Part shown: one piece after another, positions 10,682 to 20,835 of the stretch | Layout of the letters: every line of letters starts with the position of its first letter | Position numbering within the stretch: the first letter of the stretch is position 1 | Assembly: GCA_977006965.1 (NCBI GenBank) | Contig: OZ345356.1 | Coordinates: 2,356,001-2,420,000, forward strand | Reading direction: 5' to 3' | Source of the DNA: Phymatolithon calcareum | Lineage: Eukaryota > Rhodophyta > Florideophyceae > Hapalidiales | DNA: 64,000 bases | Notes under the pieces: model-generated | The model's input: the letters and a program-made list of their open reading frames with translations, nothing else | What the model was told of the DNA's origin: nothing | The model's database searches: none | Position numbers and translations under genes: made by a program

Positions 10682-13164
10682 GAAGGTAATGTACCGGCTG
10701 CATGGAGAGTGGTGCTTCTCATCGGCATACCAAAACCGAATGATCAAAACGCCATCCGGCCAATTTCATTGTCCTCAATTGTCAACCGTATTGCTCAACG
10801 CCTTATCGGATTACGCTTAACTGAATGGCTGGAATCGAAACTTCCATCAACGGAAGCATTATTTAGGCGATATCGCAGCACTCACGAGCATATATCTGCT
10901 ATGGCACAACGTACAGCAGACGCATTCTCCCGCCGGCGTAAGTGCGCAGTCCTGTTCGTGGATTTCAGCGCTGCATACGATCGTGTCGTTATTCCCGCGC
11001 TACTCTCAAAAATGGCGGACCTTAATTGCCCTCCAAATATGCTGTGCTGGATGCACTCCTATTTGACGGACCGTCGAGCTCGGGGTAAACACATCAAGAC
11101 GGTAGGCCGGTCGCGTGTGCTTGGATGCGGGCTACCACAAGGAAGCTCGTTGTCCCCAAATCTTTGGAACTTGTACATATTGGACTTAGATGTACGTCTT
11201 AACGACCTGGTTCAATTTAGCTTCGCAGACGACACCAGCTTCCATGCCACCGGCAGCACTTGGGAAGATGTCATCTCAAAACTGAATGACGCCGCGCAGA
11301 TACTATCCCGTTTATGCGGCCGTTTGCGAATCAGGGTGAACGCGCGGAAATGCAAAGTGCTAGGATTTTCTGCAGGTGGACGGTCACCGCAGGAAATTAT
11401 TGACGGGAACGTCAATATCGATGGCGAGACAATAGACGCAGTGACATCATACAAGTTCCTCGGGGTTCATTTCGACCAACGACTGAGCTTCAAAGTGCAT
11501 TGCCAGGAAGTGAGCCGGAGACTCCGGTCGAAGACCCGCTTCATACGAGCGCTGAGTGGAACATCTTGGGGCGCGGAATCATCGACGATGGAAGCATTCC
11601 GCAAGAGCTATTGTGAGCCAACGGCACAGTACGGTGCATCAGCCTTCGCTGTACACGGATTCGCCTCTCACATCAAGCACGTAGAAGTCGCACGGAACGA
11701 AGCAGCGTGAGCGGCCAGCGGCTGTCTGAAAGCTACGGCATTCCCCAAGCTTCGGTCACTGACTGGGATGCGTAGCCTGCGAGATATTGGAGAGATGGAA
11801 GCAACTCTTGTCATGGACAAAGCACTTCGACTTCACCCGGATACACCAGTGGCTCGTGAAGCCCAAACTACTGTGCTGAACTCCAGGCGAAACGCAGGGT
11901 CGTGGAGGGACTCAAGAGCGAATCATCTCGCGGAGAAAGGGATGCTCGCGCTCCCACGCAATGAAATCCATCCACCTATCCAGAAGGACCGCTCTATCAA
12001 CAGGTTTCTCACCTTCAAGACTCCTATTTCGGCGAAGGATGACCCAGAGGAGAAGCGTACCGCGACAGAAGATTTTATTTTGGAACGCACTGCGTCACAA
12101 CCAGCTGACATCGAAATATGGACGGACGGAAGTGTCGGAAAAGTACCTCTCGAATTTGTCTGCGATCTGCATCATGGAGAACAGGTCTCCATGAAATGGG
12201 ATGAAGGTTGGTACACGGCGACGTTGAGGAAATTCAACCCCACCCAATACCACGATAACGAAGCAGCGAAAAAGTTTGAGGCTCGACACGGCAGGCCCCC
12301 GGATGTCCTCTTGGCCTACGACGACGGAGACGAGCATGCATACGGAACCACCCCAACCGACTCGAAACAGCGCGTTATCGCGTGCGACGAAGATGGTGAC
12401 ACACTCGAAATGTATCGTACCATCCCATTCCAGGTCGGCGGAGCGGGGATTCTGATATTGCGCGGCGAAGAAGTTGTCGTGGAAGCATCGCTGGCCGCTG
12501 GAGCTGTTGGCTCTTCATTCGACGCGGAGGCATTTGCCGCCGTGCAAGCGTTTCAAGCAGCGGCAGACCTACATCTTTCCCGCGGCAGCACCATCAGATG
12601 GTTCACCGACAGTCGCAGTTGCTTAGACGCGCTCCACGGGCAACCGCGAATGTTTGGTGACATGGCGCGGAATCTGTGGAATATTATGGACCGGTTATTT
12701 CAGACGAAGTTCGTATAGAGTGTGTGTGGATAACGAGCCACTGCGGCGTCGCGAAGAATGAGGTCGCTGATGATCTAGCGCGGAGGGGAATTTTGGAATC
12801 GGATCTGGTGTTGCATCGAACAATACCTCTTACTTTGGAAGCGGCCCGATCCATTATCAAACCGCCGTGCAGAAGCAAACTACTCACTCTACCTACGCTC
12901 CCAAAAGATCTGCACATCTCACAGAAGCGTGCAGAGGCGGTACTAGACCAGCTTATGGTGAATTGCTGTCCTATTGTAGCATGCTTTCACCATGGACACA
13001 TCGAGGATGAACCGCTACTCTATGACCCAGTGTGCAAGATGTGCCCGCATGGCGTCATGGAGACAGTGGAGCACCTAATTATACGCTGTTCTGGTCGGGC
13101 TGCCTCAAGACGGCAATTCATCGGAAGAGTGCGAGGCAAAACGGTTGAAGATCTGTGCCCGTAG
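10682..13164 (+). pseudogene. LINE B polyprotein: RT - RNase H (Tudor-like insert) - CCHC
   Basis: The RT shows RPISLSSIVNRIAQRLI, VLFVDFSAAYDRV (catalytic Asp), GLPQGSSLSPNLWN and FSFADDTSF (FADD). A TGA at 11708-11710 interrupts the frame, which then continues in phase. RNase H follows: EIWTDGSVG (first Asp), SFDAEAFAAVQAF (Glu), IRWFTDSRSCLDAL (Asp), and after a frameshift near 12.70-12.71 kb WITSHCGVAKNEVADDLARRG (last Asp). The C-terminus has CKMC..H..C, a CX2CX9HX4C knuckle seen at the end of many LINE proteins. Between the first Asp strand and GGAGIL is an extra segment of about 98 residues, listed separately. One stop and one frameshift make this copy inactive. Confidence 0.85.
12140..12435 (+). 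other. Tudor/Agenet-like domain inserted in LINE RNase H
   Basis: An in-frame insert of about 98 codons between WTDGSVGK and GGAGILI, two consecutive strands in ordinary RNase H. It reads HHGEQVSMKWDEGWYTATL ... VLLAYDDGDEHAY. The pattern G-x-x-V-x3-W-x-x-x-W-[YF]-x-A then V-x3-[YF]-D-D-G-D-x-E is typical of Tudor, Agenet and related chromatin-reader barrels. The frame is open throughout, with no stops. The family name and fold are inference from the motif; a captured host fragment without function is the alternative. Confidence 0.5.
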
Positions 13165-13261
13165 AAATACTCCAATATTTGAACAATGAGAACTTGCTCT
13201 AGGGTAAGTTCTGGCGTTGAATTAGCGCCTTCTGCAATAAAGAAAGAAAGAAAAGAAAGAA

Positions 13262-13963
13262 CCTTCTTCTTCCAAGTATTCGTTGGCACAGCAAGTGGAA
13301 GGATCGAGCGGCTCCGGCTTATGTGCAGGATACAACCACCAGAACACAGGAGAGAAATATTAACGTGAGTATGCTGCTACGAGGAAAGGCAAGGAAGTCG
13401 ACTATCCTATCCAAGCCAAGGGAAGAGCGAAACTTCAAAGAACTACAGTGGGCAAGTCGCGATTTGCCGCGATGCTGCAACAAGAACAGTTCGCGGCCCC
13501 CTTCAAACATATGCAGGAAGGGAAATCTCCAGGCCAACTCCGACAAATCCTGTTCGCAGAAGAAGGCACGAGGCTCGAAGCAAGAAGAAAGAGGAAAATA
13601 CCGTACGACAAACCGGATGAGATCCCGGCCATCCTCAGGTTTACCAAGGTGAGACATCGACAGCTGGCCATAAAATACGCAAGCGGAAGGTTCCCTCAAG
13701 TGAGCACGACGCTAATATCGAATACATTCGGAACGGCAGCAGAGCGCCACATGGAGATAATACGTATGAACCTAACAAAGTATGAACTGGACTCCGGAGA
13801 AATGATAAGAACGGAAAAGGCATTAGACTCCATACTACTCTACAGCGTCACCATAATTGACAATATGGAAAACGACGAGTCCCTGTATTAGGGACCAGGC
13901 GATATACTAGAATGAACAAGTTACGAAAAGCTGCTCCCGTACATTCTTAGGAGTGTTAATGAG
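13262..13963 (+). pseudogene. LINE C copy, 5'-truncated, split by a hAT-like element
   Basis: It reads TFFFQVFVGTASGRIERLRL, then a frameshifted part, then an open frame from 13448 to 13891 with KVRHRQLAIKYASGRFPQ and the C-terminal ENDESLY stop. The 3' UTR (CATTCTTAGGAGTGTTAATGAG) breaks at 13963 and resumes at 15788 with GGCTTTCAAATAAACAAC, so the tail was displaced by the element at 13964-15779. The same 3' end is seen complete at 18652-18865. Confidence 0.8.
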
Positions 13964-14055
13964 CAGGGATTGGGAGCAGTATATTTTTCTGTATTGAAAG
14001 GAAGAGGCAAGGATCCAATTTTTATTGCAATAGAGCGCCGCATGCCAATACTACT

Positions 14056-15092
14056 TTTTTTTGAATTTGGAATTTATTAAACGCCCTCAGTAACACTCAT
14101 GAGACTGCAAGGGAGATGCGTTTCAGCAGCTACGTTGCAGCTTCGATCATATATTCAAATACTTGTAACCCGGGTTAACGTCGTAGCCCTAGCTGCAAAA
14201 ACCCTCTCCCGTAAAAGGGCGGAGGGAAAAGCTTGGGGTCCACTGATCAGATTTCCTCAATTGGCGCCTTGTCTATTCCATGTCGTCGTAAAAGACGATA
14301 GTGAAGAAGAGTAGCTTGTCTAGAGCTTTTTCAGTGATATCCATCTCCTCTTTGGTCAGTTGATATCTTCCGAGGTATTCTTCCAGGATGCTCATGAGGA
14401 TTGGTACAGTATCACCGAACTTGTCTGTGAGAAGTGATGTGCTCATTGGGGCAAACCGACCGAATGCCCACTTTACCGCTAATTGGCGGTGCCGTGTTCT
14501 CGGGAGTCTGATAATCGCCGGGGTGGACCCAGGCAGATCATAGGGAATTTTTCTCTTTCTGTTGGACTCCGAGACGTCTCCTTCGTCTTTGAAGAGCAAT
14601 GTCCTCAACGATTTTGCTGAAACTCCCTGTTTGAGGAAAGTCAGTGCCGTCTTGAATAGATCGTACTGTAGCATTGCCGATATGTCTCGACTAACCCATT
14701 GTAGTTCACCGACATCTCTTTCCTCGATTGGGACGGCCAGAAGGCTCCTTTTCTTTGATCTGGCTCGTTCCAGCATTTTGAGTGCTAGAACGAGTCTCTT
14801 GTTTTCGGCGTTGTGAATTCGGCAAAGAAGGCGAAGTCTGACAGAGCGGTTTTTCGATATTGGACCGAATACTTGTGCGAAAAATGTTTTCTCTTCTTCT
14901 GCGATAGCTGTCTGGACTCTCGGCGTCCATGGCGTCAGGTGCATTGCATACTCCCATCTTGGTTGTATCAACGCCTTGTATGCCTTCACTGCTTTCAAGG
15001 GGCTGAGTGCTCGCAAAGAGCCACCCAGGGACCTCAGTTGATATACCGCGATCTTGGCGTGTCGGATGCGCTCAAGCATTTTTGTGTCAGTC
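14056..15092 (-). mobile_element. LINE D insertion, 5'-truncated, open frame
   Basis: A 1,037-bp minus-strand insertion with T-run at 14056 (A tail) and the exact 13-bp duplication TGCCAATACTACT at 14043-14055 and 15093-15105. It lies inside the hAT-like element, which is inside LINE C. Confidence 0.92.
14273..15079 (-). CDS. LINE D protein, C-terminal 268 residues
   Basis: An uninterrupted frame that enters from the truncated 5' end; the first Met is internal to the native protein. It begins after the RT active site: KAYKALIQPRWEYAMHLTPW, then KTFFAQVFGP and RLRLLCRI, then the shared C-terminal domain TRHRQLAVKWAFGRFAPMS and an acidic helical end (ITEKALDKLLFF) with the stop at 14273. Having no stops or shifts over 268 codons, with a perfect target-site duplication, argues for a young copy. 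The fragment itself cannot be autonomous. Confidence 0.75.
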   Translation of the reverse strand: MLERIRHAKIAVYQLRSLGGSLRALSPLKAVKAYKALIQPRWEYAMHLTPWTPRVQTAIAEEEKTFFAQVFGPISKNRSVRLRLLCRIHNAENKRLVLALKMLERARSKKRSLLAVPIEERDVGELQWVSRDISAMLQYDLFKTALTFLKQGVSAKSLRTLLFKDEGDVSESNRKRKIPYDLPGSTPAIIRLPRTRHRQLAVKWAFGRFAPMSTSLLTDKFGDTVPILMSILEEYLGRYQLTKEEMDITEKALDKLLFFTIVFYDDME

Positions 15093-15197
15093 TGCCAATA
15101 CTACTGCAATAAGCAACGACTACTGCAGCCAATATGACTACAATAGAACACAGAGTAAGCAACTAAGGCTGGTCACAAAGCCAACAAATGCTGCTCT

Positions 15198-15446
15198 TCA
15201 GCATCTTCCTCCACCTGTTCTGTTACTCTTGCACTCCGAGCATTTCCTCCACCCATATCCCTTCTTGAAAGTAACAACTGATGGGGTGTTCTTGCAGTTT
15301 TCATTACGCGGACAAGCATAGACCAAGCACCGAACGTTGGTAGGAGTACATTCACGTCCCCCGCGAGAAGGCAGAATCTTGAACGCATCATCGCGTTTTG
15401 TCATGAGTGCTTTGACAACGAACTCGGGCTTCGGTTTTCGCGACAT
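15198..15446 (-). CDS. small cysteine-rich protein, unknown
   Basis: An 82-residue frame starting at ATG in context GACCATGTC. The N-terminal half is basic (MSRKPKPEF); the C-terminal half has six cysteines (CTPTNVRCLVYACP, ENC, WRKCSECK) and ends GGGRC. The spacing could bind zinc. It lies in the body of the hAT-like element, so it may be a transposon-encoded DNA-binding fragment or a captured host exon. A longer frame extends upstream but has no motif, and the internal Met has the better start context. I do not recognise the family. Confidence 0.4.
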   Translation of the reverse strand: MSRKPKPEFVVKALMTKRDDAFKILPSRGGRECTPTNVRCLVYACPRNENCKNTPSVVTFKKGYGWRKCSECKSNRTGGGRC

Positions 15447-15633
15447 GGTCGAGAAATGATGGTAGCAGGAACAAAGAGGTTTGCAACCGTAAGGTGAAAT
15501 GCTCACAGTCTTGATCAGTATATACAGAATTGTAAAATGGAAATAAGCTAAATGGCACACGTGAATGGACTGCATTACTTTCAGAGCCACTGGCGCGGCC
15601 GTTCTCAAAATACGTACTTCATAGTTCCAAGAA

Positions 15634-15706
15634 TCTGTTCTGTAGCCACCAATACGTAACCAATACAGACGTTCTGTAGCCACCAGTACGTAAACCAATA
15701 CAGACA
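15634..15706 (+). repeat. 33-36-bp direct repeat, two copies
   Basis: Two successive copies of ttctgtagccaccaatacg followed by taaccaatacagac, with small differences, upstream of the cysteine-rich ORF. Confidence 0.7.
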
Positions 15707-15814
15707 GGCCACGCAATATTACTGCAATAGAGCCATGCTAAAATATACTGCCAATTCAATATACTGCTCCCAATGCTTGTTAATGAGGGCTTTCAAATAA
15801 ACAACTAGACAGTT

Positions 15815-16030
15815 GCGAAAAAAAACCCTCAGCAAAGCATTGAAACAAGCAGAAGAAGGTAAAGGGTCAACGAAGCGGCGATTAGAAGATGCAATCCAAG
15901 TGTGGCAAAAATGCGAAGAGGATCGCTCAATGAAAATATCGATAAACAAGAATAAGAAGTTGCCAAGAGTGTTACAAATAAGGGACAGGACGACAAGGCT
16001 AAGATGCCTAAGACCAGGGCTACTAGCAAG
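15815..16030 (+). repeat. LINE A-like C-terminal fragment
   Basis: The peptide KKLPRVLQIRDRTTRLRCL corresponds to the VLQIRSRKHRLLAVKW region of LINE A. It is short and without a proper 3' end. Confidence 0.45.
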
Positions 16031-16430
16031 TAGATTTTTATTGATTGCTAGATACAGTGCAATTCGATTTGCAAGTAGCAGTCCCGGCGATTGTCTGCAA
16101 GTTGTATTGCAAGTTGATAGCCTGCATTTATGACATGGGCCACGTCACGCAGCGCTGTATCCACACGTGGACTGAACGCCACGTCAGTACTGTAAACACT
16201 TGAATTGGTGCTCTACGTTTGTGACTATGATGGATTCGGCATAATACGTACCGAGATGGTACAGTATAAATTAGAGAGTGCATGACATGCACTGCATTGT
16301 GTCAGCTCAACACAGTCAAACATTTTGCAATTCGTATTGCAAGTAGGCGGGTTTTTTGCAGTCCCACTCCAGTACAAGTAGATTGCAGTATACTGCAAGT
16401 CCAGTATACTGGATAGGACCCCTGCCTAAG
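16031..16430. other. unclassified repeat-like segment with TATA-like site
   Basis: It contains two related blocks, GCAATTCGATTTGCAAGTAG near 16.06 kb and GCAATTCGTATTGCAAGTAG near 16.33 kb, and a TATAAAT at about 16267 just before the palindromic gtgcatgacatgcac. This could be an LTR or promoter relic. No duplication was found, so I do not assign it. Confidence 0.3.
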
Positions 16431-16712
16431 ACTGATTTTTTAACAGAGCTCCGTTGTGGAGGAAATCAATTCTCGGTGAGTATTTCGGACCCGGTGCTGA
16501 AATTGAGCTTATTGCACTCCAACGCATACTCGGGTCTAAGATGATAGACAAAGAGACTGAATGTTAATGCAAAAGACTAACTCGAACTCTCATATGGAGA
16601 GAAACTCGAATCAAGGAAAAGTTAGGAAAATAGAATGCGGTAAGTTAGAAGTAATTGAGAAGCTGCCCCGTTACTCACAATGAGGTCTTGGGTGCTTTTA
16701 AAATAAATCAAC
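16430..16712 (+). repeat. repeat family E copy 2
   Basis: It encodes PLWRKSILGEYFG-like and ELIALQRILGSK peptides with stops, then the tail gtgcttttaaaataaatca. It is homologous to the copies at 1.87, 24.84, 25.18 and 31.4 kb. Confidence 0.65.
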
Positions 16713-16719
16713 ATATATC

Positions 16720-16935
16720 CGCTCTTTGAAGAGTCTGTCCTTTTCGAGGCCATTTATCACGTCTCAGATGGCATCTTTCCCATATTGGCCGGTGAACTCG
16801 ATAACGGTGGAGGTGCTCATTGGAGGGAACATTCCAAATGACCACTTGATGGCAAGCGTTCTATCTTTTGCTGAAGCCTGAAGAGCAAAATGTCATCTAG
16901 TGCCTTCTCAGTTACCGCTCTGTCTCCGTTTCCTA
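16720..16935 (-). repeat. LINE C-terminal domain fragment
   Basis: The minus-strand peptide LAIKWSFGMFPPMSTST, then AVTEKALDDILL, matches the shared LINE C-terminus with stops and a frame change. Confidence 0.6.
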
Positions 16936-18636
16936 TATGACACTTTTTACTCCATATCAATAATTGGGGCCTTCCTGAAATACAAAATAAGACGCGACGT
17001 ATTTGGGTATACCATAACTGATTTTTGTGCTTTTTGACCCCTGTGCGATATGAAAACACAACCTTTTGCGCGCATCATTGGTACTAAAGACAGTAATTCC
17101 CACTGGGGAAGTGGGTTGGAAGTTTCCACGTCTAGCATCATGGGTGGAATCAGTACATGCTGGCAATACGGTCGAGCCGTGCACGCAGAACAGAAAATGG
17201 CCACCCAGATCCAATGCGAGCCGACCATTCTGCGCCATATCTCTCATTTCACGCTCGCACACGCACGTAAGAACATGAGTGTGGCATTTAGTACTCTCAT
17301 CGTCCTCGCCATCATCCAGAGCCGCAGACCAGTGTCGCCGAAAAAGCAAATCAGGCATATGTCACTGCTCGAGCGCAGAAACCGTGACCGGAGTATTACC
17401 CGCGCCGCTCTCCATCAACCATCGATGTCGTCGTTTGCTGTTCTTTTCGGGTCGTTTATTTGACAACTTGAGGGCGAGGCTTGTTGGGATGAACCAAATT
17501 CTTACCATATTTATGCCGCAACTTAGTGTAGAAGCTAACGGCTAACGGTCTGTTTGGGGGTGAGTAGGATCTCAAAATTCCTCTTTACCGATGTTTACTT
17601 ACTGGGAGATGACCGAACGAATACACAACAAAAATTCAGAGACGCCACCAAAGACTTAGAGTTTGGATCTTCTCCTTAAGAACAGCTACTGGCGTGCTTA
17701 ATCGTCATGGCCGAGAGCATGTCCAGTAGTATCCGTGGTGGGAGTGTGTGCAGCGGCTGAGCGTCGATTTAAACGTTCGTTTTTCAAGAGCAACCATTAC
17801 TTGAGCATCGAGTTATTCATTCTACAAATAGAATATCACATGACATTCGTAACATAGGATTGAAGCCAAGATCTTCAACGCTCAATTTTTCTTGTTGAGG
17901 GAAACCGTCATAATTTGCTTTAATTGATCATGCCTCTTATCCTCCCGCTCACGCCTCACGCTCTCCTCCGCTCTTCCTCTCTCTGCTCTGTACGCTCTTT
18001 CCGCTCTGTCTCTCGTTATTCGGCACGATCCTTGCGCTCTTCTTCTTGCCGGTTTAGGTCTTGAACTATATGTAACTTGAGAAGACTGGTCAACTCTCCA
18101 CCATAGCTAGTTTCTCTTCGCATTCCGGATTGCCGTCGATGCACCAAGGGACGCGGGATGGCCTGCTGTATCTCTCGCGACGATTTGTTCCCGTTTTCAC
18201 GCTCATGCAAGGATACACCATCATCATTACTATCGCCATCTTCGTTATCAATGCCTTGGGTGAGCTCTCAGATCCTGTGCCGCTCTCGTGCCGAACGATA
18301 GTAGAGAAAGGGGGCGCTTATGAGGCAATAGCACGAAGTAGCAATGGGTGTAAGCACAGGCTAAATCCTAGCAGCTTTGACTACTGCCCATGTCGGAGAG
18401 CGGGTTGATTGAAAGCGAATGGGTGATTGAATGGGATGGAGATACATGAGCATGGAAGGAGAAAGTTTCAGGGAACGGAGTGCCAGCTGTCCCCAATGCA
18501 CTGTAAATCTCGTTTTGGGATGGTACCAAATTTTTCTCACTGGGGGTGACTCTAGTGAGAAAAACTGCGTTTGCGACTATATAAAACGTGACAGGTGTCC
18601 AAAACATGACAGGTTTAGTACGCACAAATCCCGTTT
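16936..18636. other. no gene recognised; pyrimidine-rich and hairpin segments
   Basis: Open frames on both strands at 17.05-17.55 kb carry no motif. A CT-rich stretch at 17.94-18.06 kb makes a charged minus-strand peptide by composition alone. An 11-bp-arm hairpin (tttttctcact / agtgagaaaaa) lies at about 18.53-18.57 kb, followed by TATAAA near 18581. Confidence 0.35.
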
Positions 18637-18651
18637 TTGTGTTTTCCGGAT

Positions 18652-18865
18652 TTTTTTTCGCAAATGTTTAGTTTTTTATTTGAAAGGCCTCATTAACACT
18701 CCTAAGAATGTACGGGAGCAGCTTTTCGTAACTTGTTCATTCTAGTATATCGCCTGGTCCCTAATACAGGGACTCGTCGTTTTCCATGTTGTCAATTATG
18801 GTGACGCTGTAGAGTAGTATGGAGTCTAATGCCTTTTCCGTTCTTATCATTTCTCGGGAGTCCAG
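18652..18865 (-). mobile_element. LINE C 3' end insertion
   Basis: A 214-bp 5'-truncated copy whose reverse complement equals the 3' end of LINE C (ENDESLY stop, then CATTCTTAGGAGTGTTAATGAG and TTTCAAATAAAAAACT). It is flanked by the exact 14-bp duplication TGTGTTTTCCGGAT at 18638-18651 and 18866-18879. Confidence 0.92.
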
Positions 18866-18971
18866 TGTGTTTTCCGGATGGCCCCACTCGCTTTATTTGG
18901 GCCTACCTGCTACGTTTCTGTCATCATAATATGATTCTGTCATCCATCTGGACGATCCCCTTTGTATGTGA

Positions 18972-19008
18972 GAAGCGGAGAATTTTTTTAAAAAAACTTC
19001 TCCGCTTC
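18972..19008. repeat. AT-centred palindrome
   Basis: Arms GAAGCGGAGAA and TTCTCCGCTTC flank TTTTTTTAAAAAAA, nearly perfect over 37 bp. It could form a hairpin or be the core of a small foldback element; role unknown. Confidence 0.7.
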
Positions 19009-19379
19009 CGTTCCCCAATAATACTAAATTTCTATGGGTTTCTCCCGTACTCCGCTCTATTCTTGTTGTTTACCAAAAACCGCTTTATATACTCTAGAAA
19101 GTAGCGGAATGTGAACGGTGAGCTTAGTATTCAGTCCGCTGTGACCCCTGGGCGTAAGGCAACATCGCAAAACGGCTCGGGACACACTGTGTTGTTAAAA
19201 GTGGGAGTTGACGTCCCCCTCTTTTACCATCCCCTGGTATTCTCAAAAAAGTCTTTCACCAGATTGAGGGTGATCAGACATAACGCGAAGAGAACAAATA
19301 AGTTGTGCATCTGGAGCGGCTCAACGATATAATGTTGTACTACTGATCTGCACAAAGTATGAAAGCTTTATCAAAAATT
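19009..19379. other. no gene recognised
   Basis: Short frames only, with no motif or repeat relative noticed. Confidence 0.35.
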
Positions 19380-19620
19380 TCGTCAGGTAATTAGATGGAT
19401 TTGTTGAGAACGTACCCTGTGTCCCAGCTTCAGGAAATTCACCACCTTTCTAAGCATGTATGCTACTGGCGTCGAAAATTTTCGTTTGCCTTAATCAGAG
19501 TTGCATAGCATCACGTCTATGGCTCGAGCCACTTCTGCAGGGGTCCATGTAGGCTTCTTCAGAATACTGTTGCGTGTTCAAAACTGCCCATGCTCGTTGA
19601 CTTAACATATGCTCAATCAG
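19380..19620 (-). repeat. LINE family F 3' end fragment
   Basis: The reverse complement carries the family F tail (cctgaagctgggacacagg, then caataaatccat-like sequence at the left) and C-terminal codons aligned with 36.36-36.55 kb. It is decayed. Confidence 0.55.
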
Positions 19621-20694
19621 TTTCTAGATAAAACAGATATACACTTAATAAAGGCTTACATCAAGACAGTCAAATTTCGTCACACACAATCCACCGTCGC
19701 AACCATGAAACGAATTATAAATCCACCGTGTAGCACCTTGTATAGCATATTGCGACAGAAAGAAGACGAGTTTATATAAGGACACCGTTGCCCAAAGAAA
19801 AGACTGAGCTTGACAACGATAGGACCCGTCTCCCATGTCTACTATTGGACAATAACAATCCAGAGGAAACTAGTGCACACTCATCAATCACTACGCGCCT
19901 ACTGGCACGGTTAGTCCTCGGGCTGGGAGCTAACTGTGCAAAACGCACATTTCCGGCTCTCACGTCGACGAGATGGCGGTGAATACTGATTTTCCAGACT
20001 GCCCCGTCTCAGTTGTGCATCATATTTGAGTTTTCATAACGATACAGTTTTCAAAAAAGGAACCTGATTTTAGTTGATACTACTGGCCTTACCGGTGGCC
20101 CAGGTCTTTTTCTCGGTGTTTGTTCCTATAATGCAGGCAATGTGCATGTTGCGCAATCCTTTTCAATGCTCTTACCAGCAGTTGTGCTTTTCGAAGCTTT
20201 GAATCAATTGCGCTCATTCCCGCAATACCGACGAGATACTACGTATCAATATCTTTCGAGAGGTTCAGGCCTGTTGTTCAGGGATCGCCTTTCCTTGGCA
20301 TAAGCAATTCATTTTGTGTGCGCGATTCCGGGGGTAAACGACTGCAGTCTGATATTTTTCCCCTAGTTTCGGTTCGCATTGCAGCATATTTGTGTGCCTT
20401 CTTGTCCTGTGGCCTTATGATCTGGATCGGCCAATGCGAGGTTCGACGACTGGTTCCTCTAGGGAGAAGTAGTGCATATGCACGTAGCCGGAGATTCCTG
20501 ATGGGTCAACCGGCCTGCTTCAGTCACTTGAATATCTTCTCACGTGCCATCTGCTGCGATTGGTTTCGCAGGGCAAGGAGCACTGCATCACTGCAGTCCA
20601 CAACGCGTCATCCAAATTTCGAGCTCCTCACGCGCAAAGGTCAACTTCGACCTTCATCATCCAATTTGTTTTCTGCTAAAGCTTTCCAGTGAGG
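19621..20694. other. no gene recognised
   Basis: Frames up to 124 codons without motifs. A TATATAA-like stretch at about 19773 has no gene downstream that I can support. Confidence 0.35.
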
Positions 20695-20835
20695 GCGACA
20701 GGTTTTTTGTAAAGTTTATTTTTAAAAGACCCAGACTTGTGAGGGCAGCAATGATTCGAGGATCTCCGTTTTCTCCGTTTTATCCTGTCCTTTGCGGCAT
20801 TAGAACTTTATTGGAGGGCATGTCACGGAAGCGTG
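20695..20835 (-). repeat. retroelement 3' fragment (KDRIKRRKR peptide)
   Basis: Minus strand: a KDRIKRRKRRSSNHC-like peptide, then GGGTCTTTTAAAAATAAAC. It is weakly but collinearly similar to the DDRIEWKK fragments at 4.4 and 37.0 kb. Confidence 0.35.

Larger units (their letters stand above)
10680..13253 (+). mobile_element. LINE B, RT plus RNase H, 5'-truncated
   Basis: A second LINE lineage of about 2.57 kb, ending in AATAAAGAAAGAAAGAAAA. It is flanked by AGAAAGAACCTT at 10668-10679 and 13254-13265; the repeat is low in complexity, so this duplication is likely rather than certain. RT, RNase H and a C-terminal zinc knuckle lie in order, which fits the RNase H-bearing LINE groups. The endonuclease part is missing. 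Confidence 0.75.
13964..15779. mobile_element. hAT-like non-autonomous DNA transposon
   Basis: Terminal inverted repeats CAGGGATTGGGAGCAGTAT (from 13964) and CAAGCATTGGGAGCAGTAT (reverse complement ending at 15779), flanked by the 8-bp duplication TTAATGAG at 13956-13963 and 15780-15787. CAGGG ends and 8-bp duplications are typical of hAT elements. Without the LINE D nested in it (14056-15092) the element is about 0.77 kb. It holds one small cysteine-rich ORF but no recognisable transposase. Confidence 0.85.

Noticed and set aside
8506-11710. Reassigned stop codons, because long frames contain single in-frame TAG or TGA
   Set aside because: Host genes use all three normally: both GNAT genes end in TAG, the methyltransferase in TGA and RPL10 in TAA. 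The in-frame stops are in mobile-element copies and fit mutation.
18016-18210. Charged minus-strand peptide (Glu/Arg-rich) as a protein gene
   Set aside because: It comes from a CT-rich low-complexity stretch with stops soon after; no start context or homologue seen.
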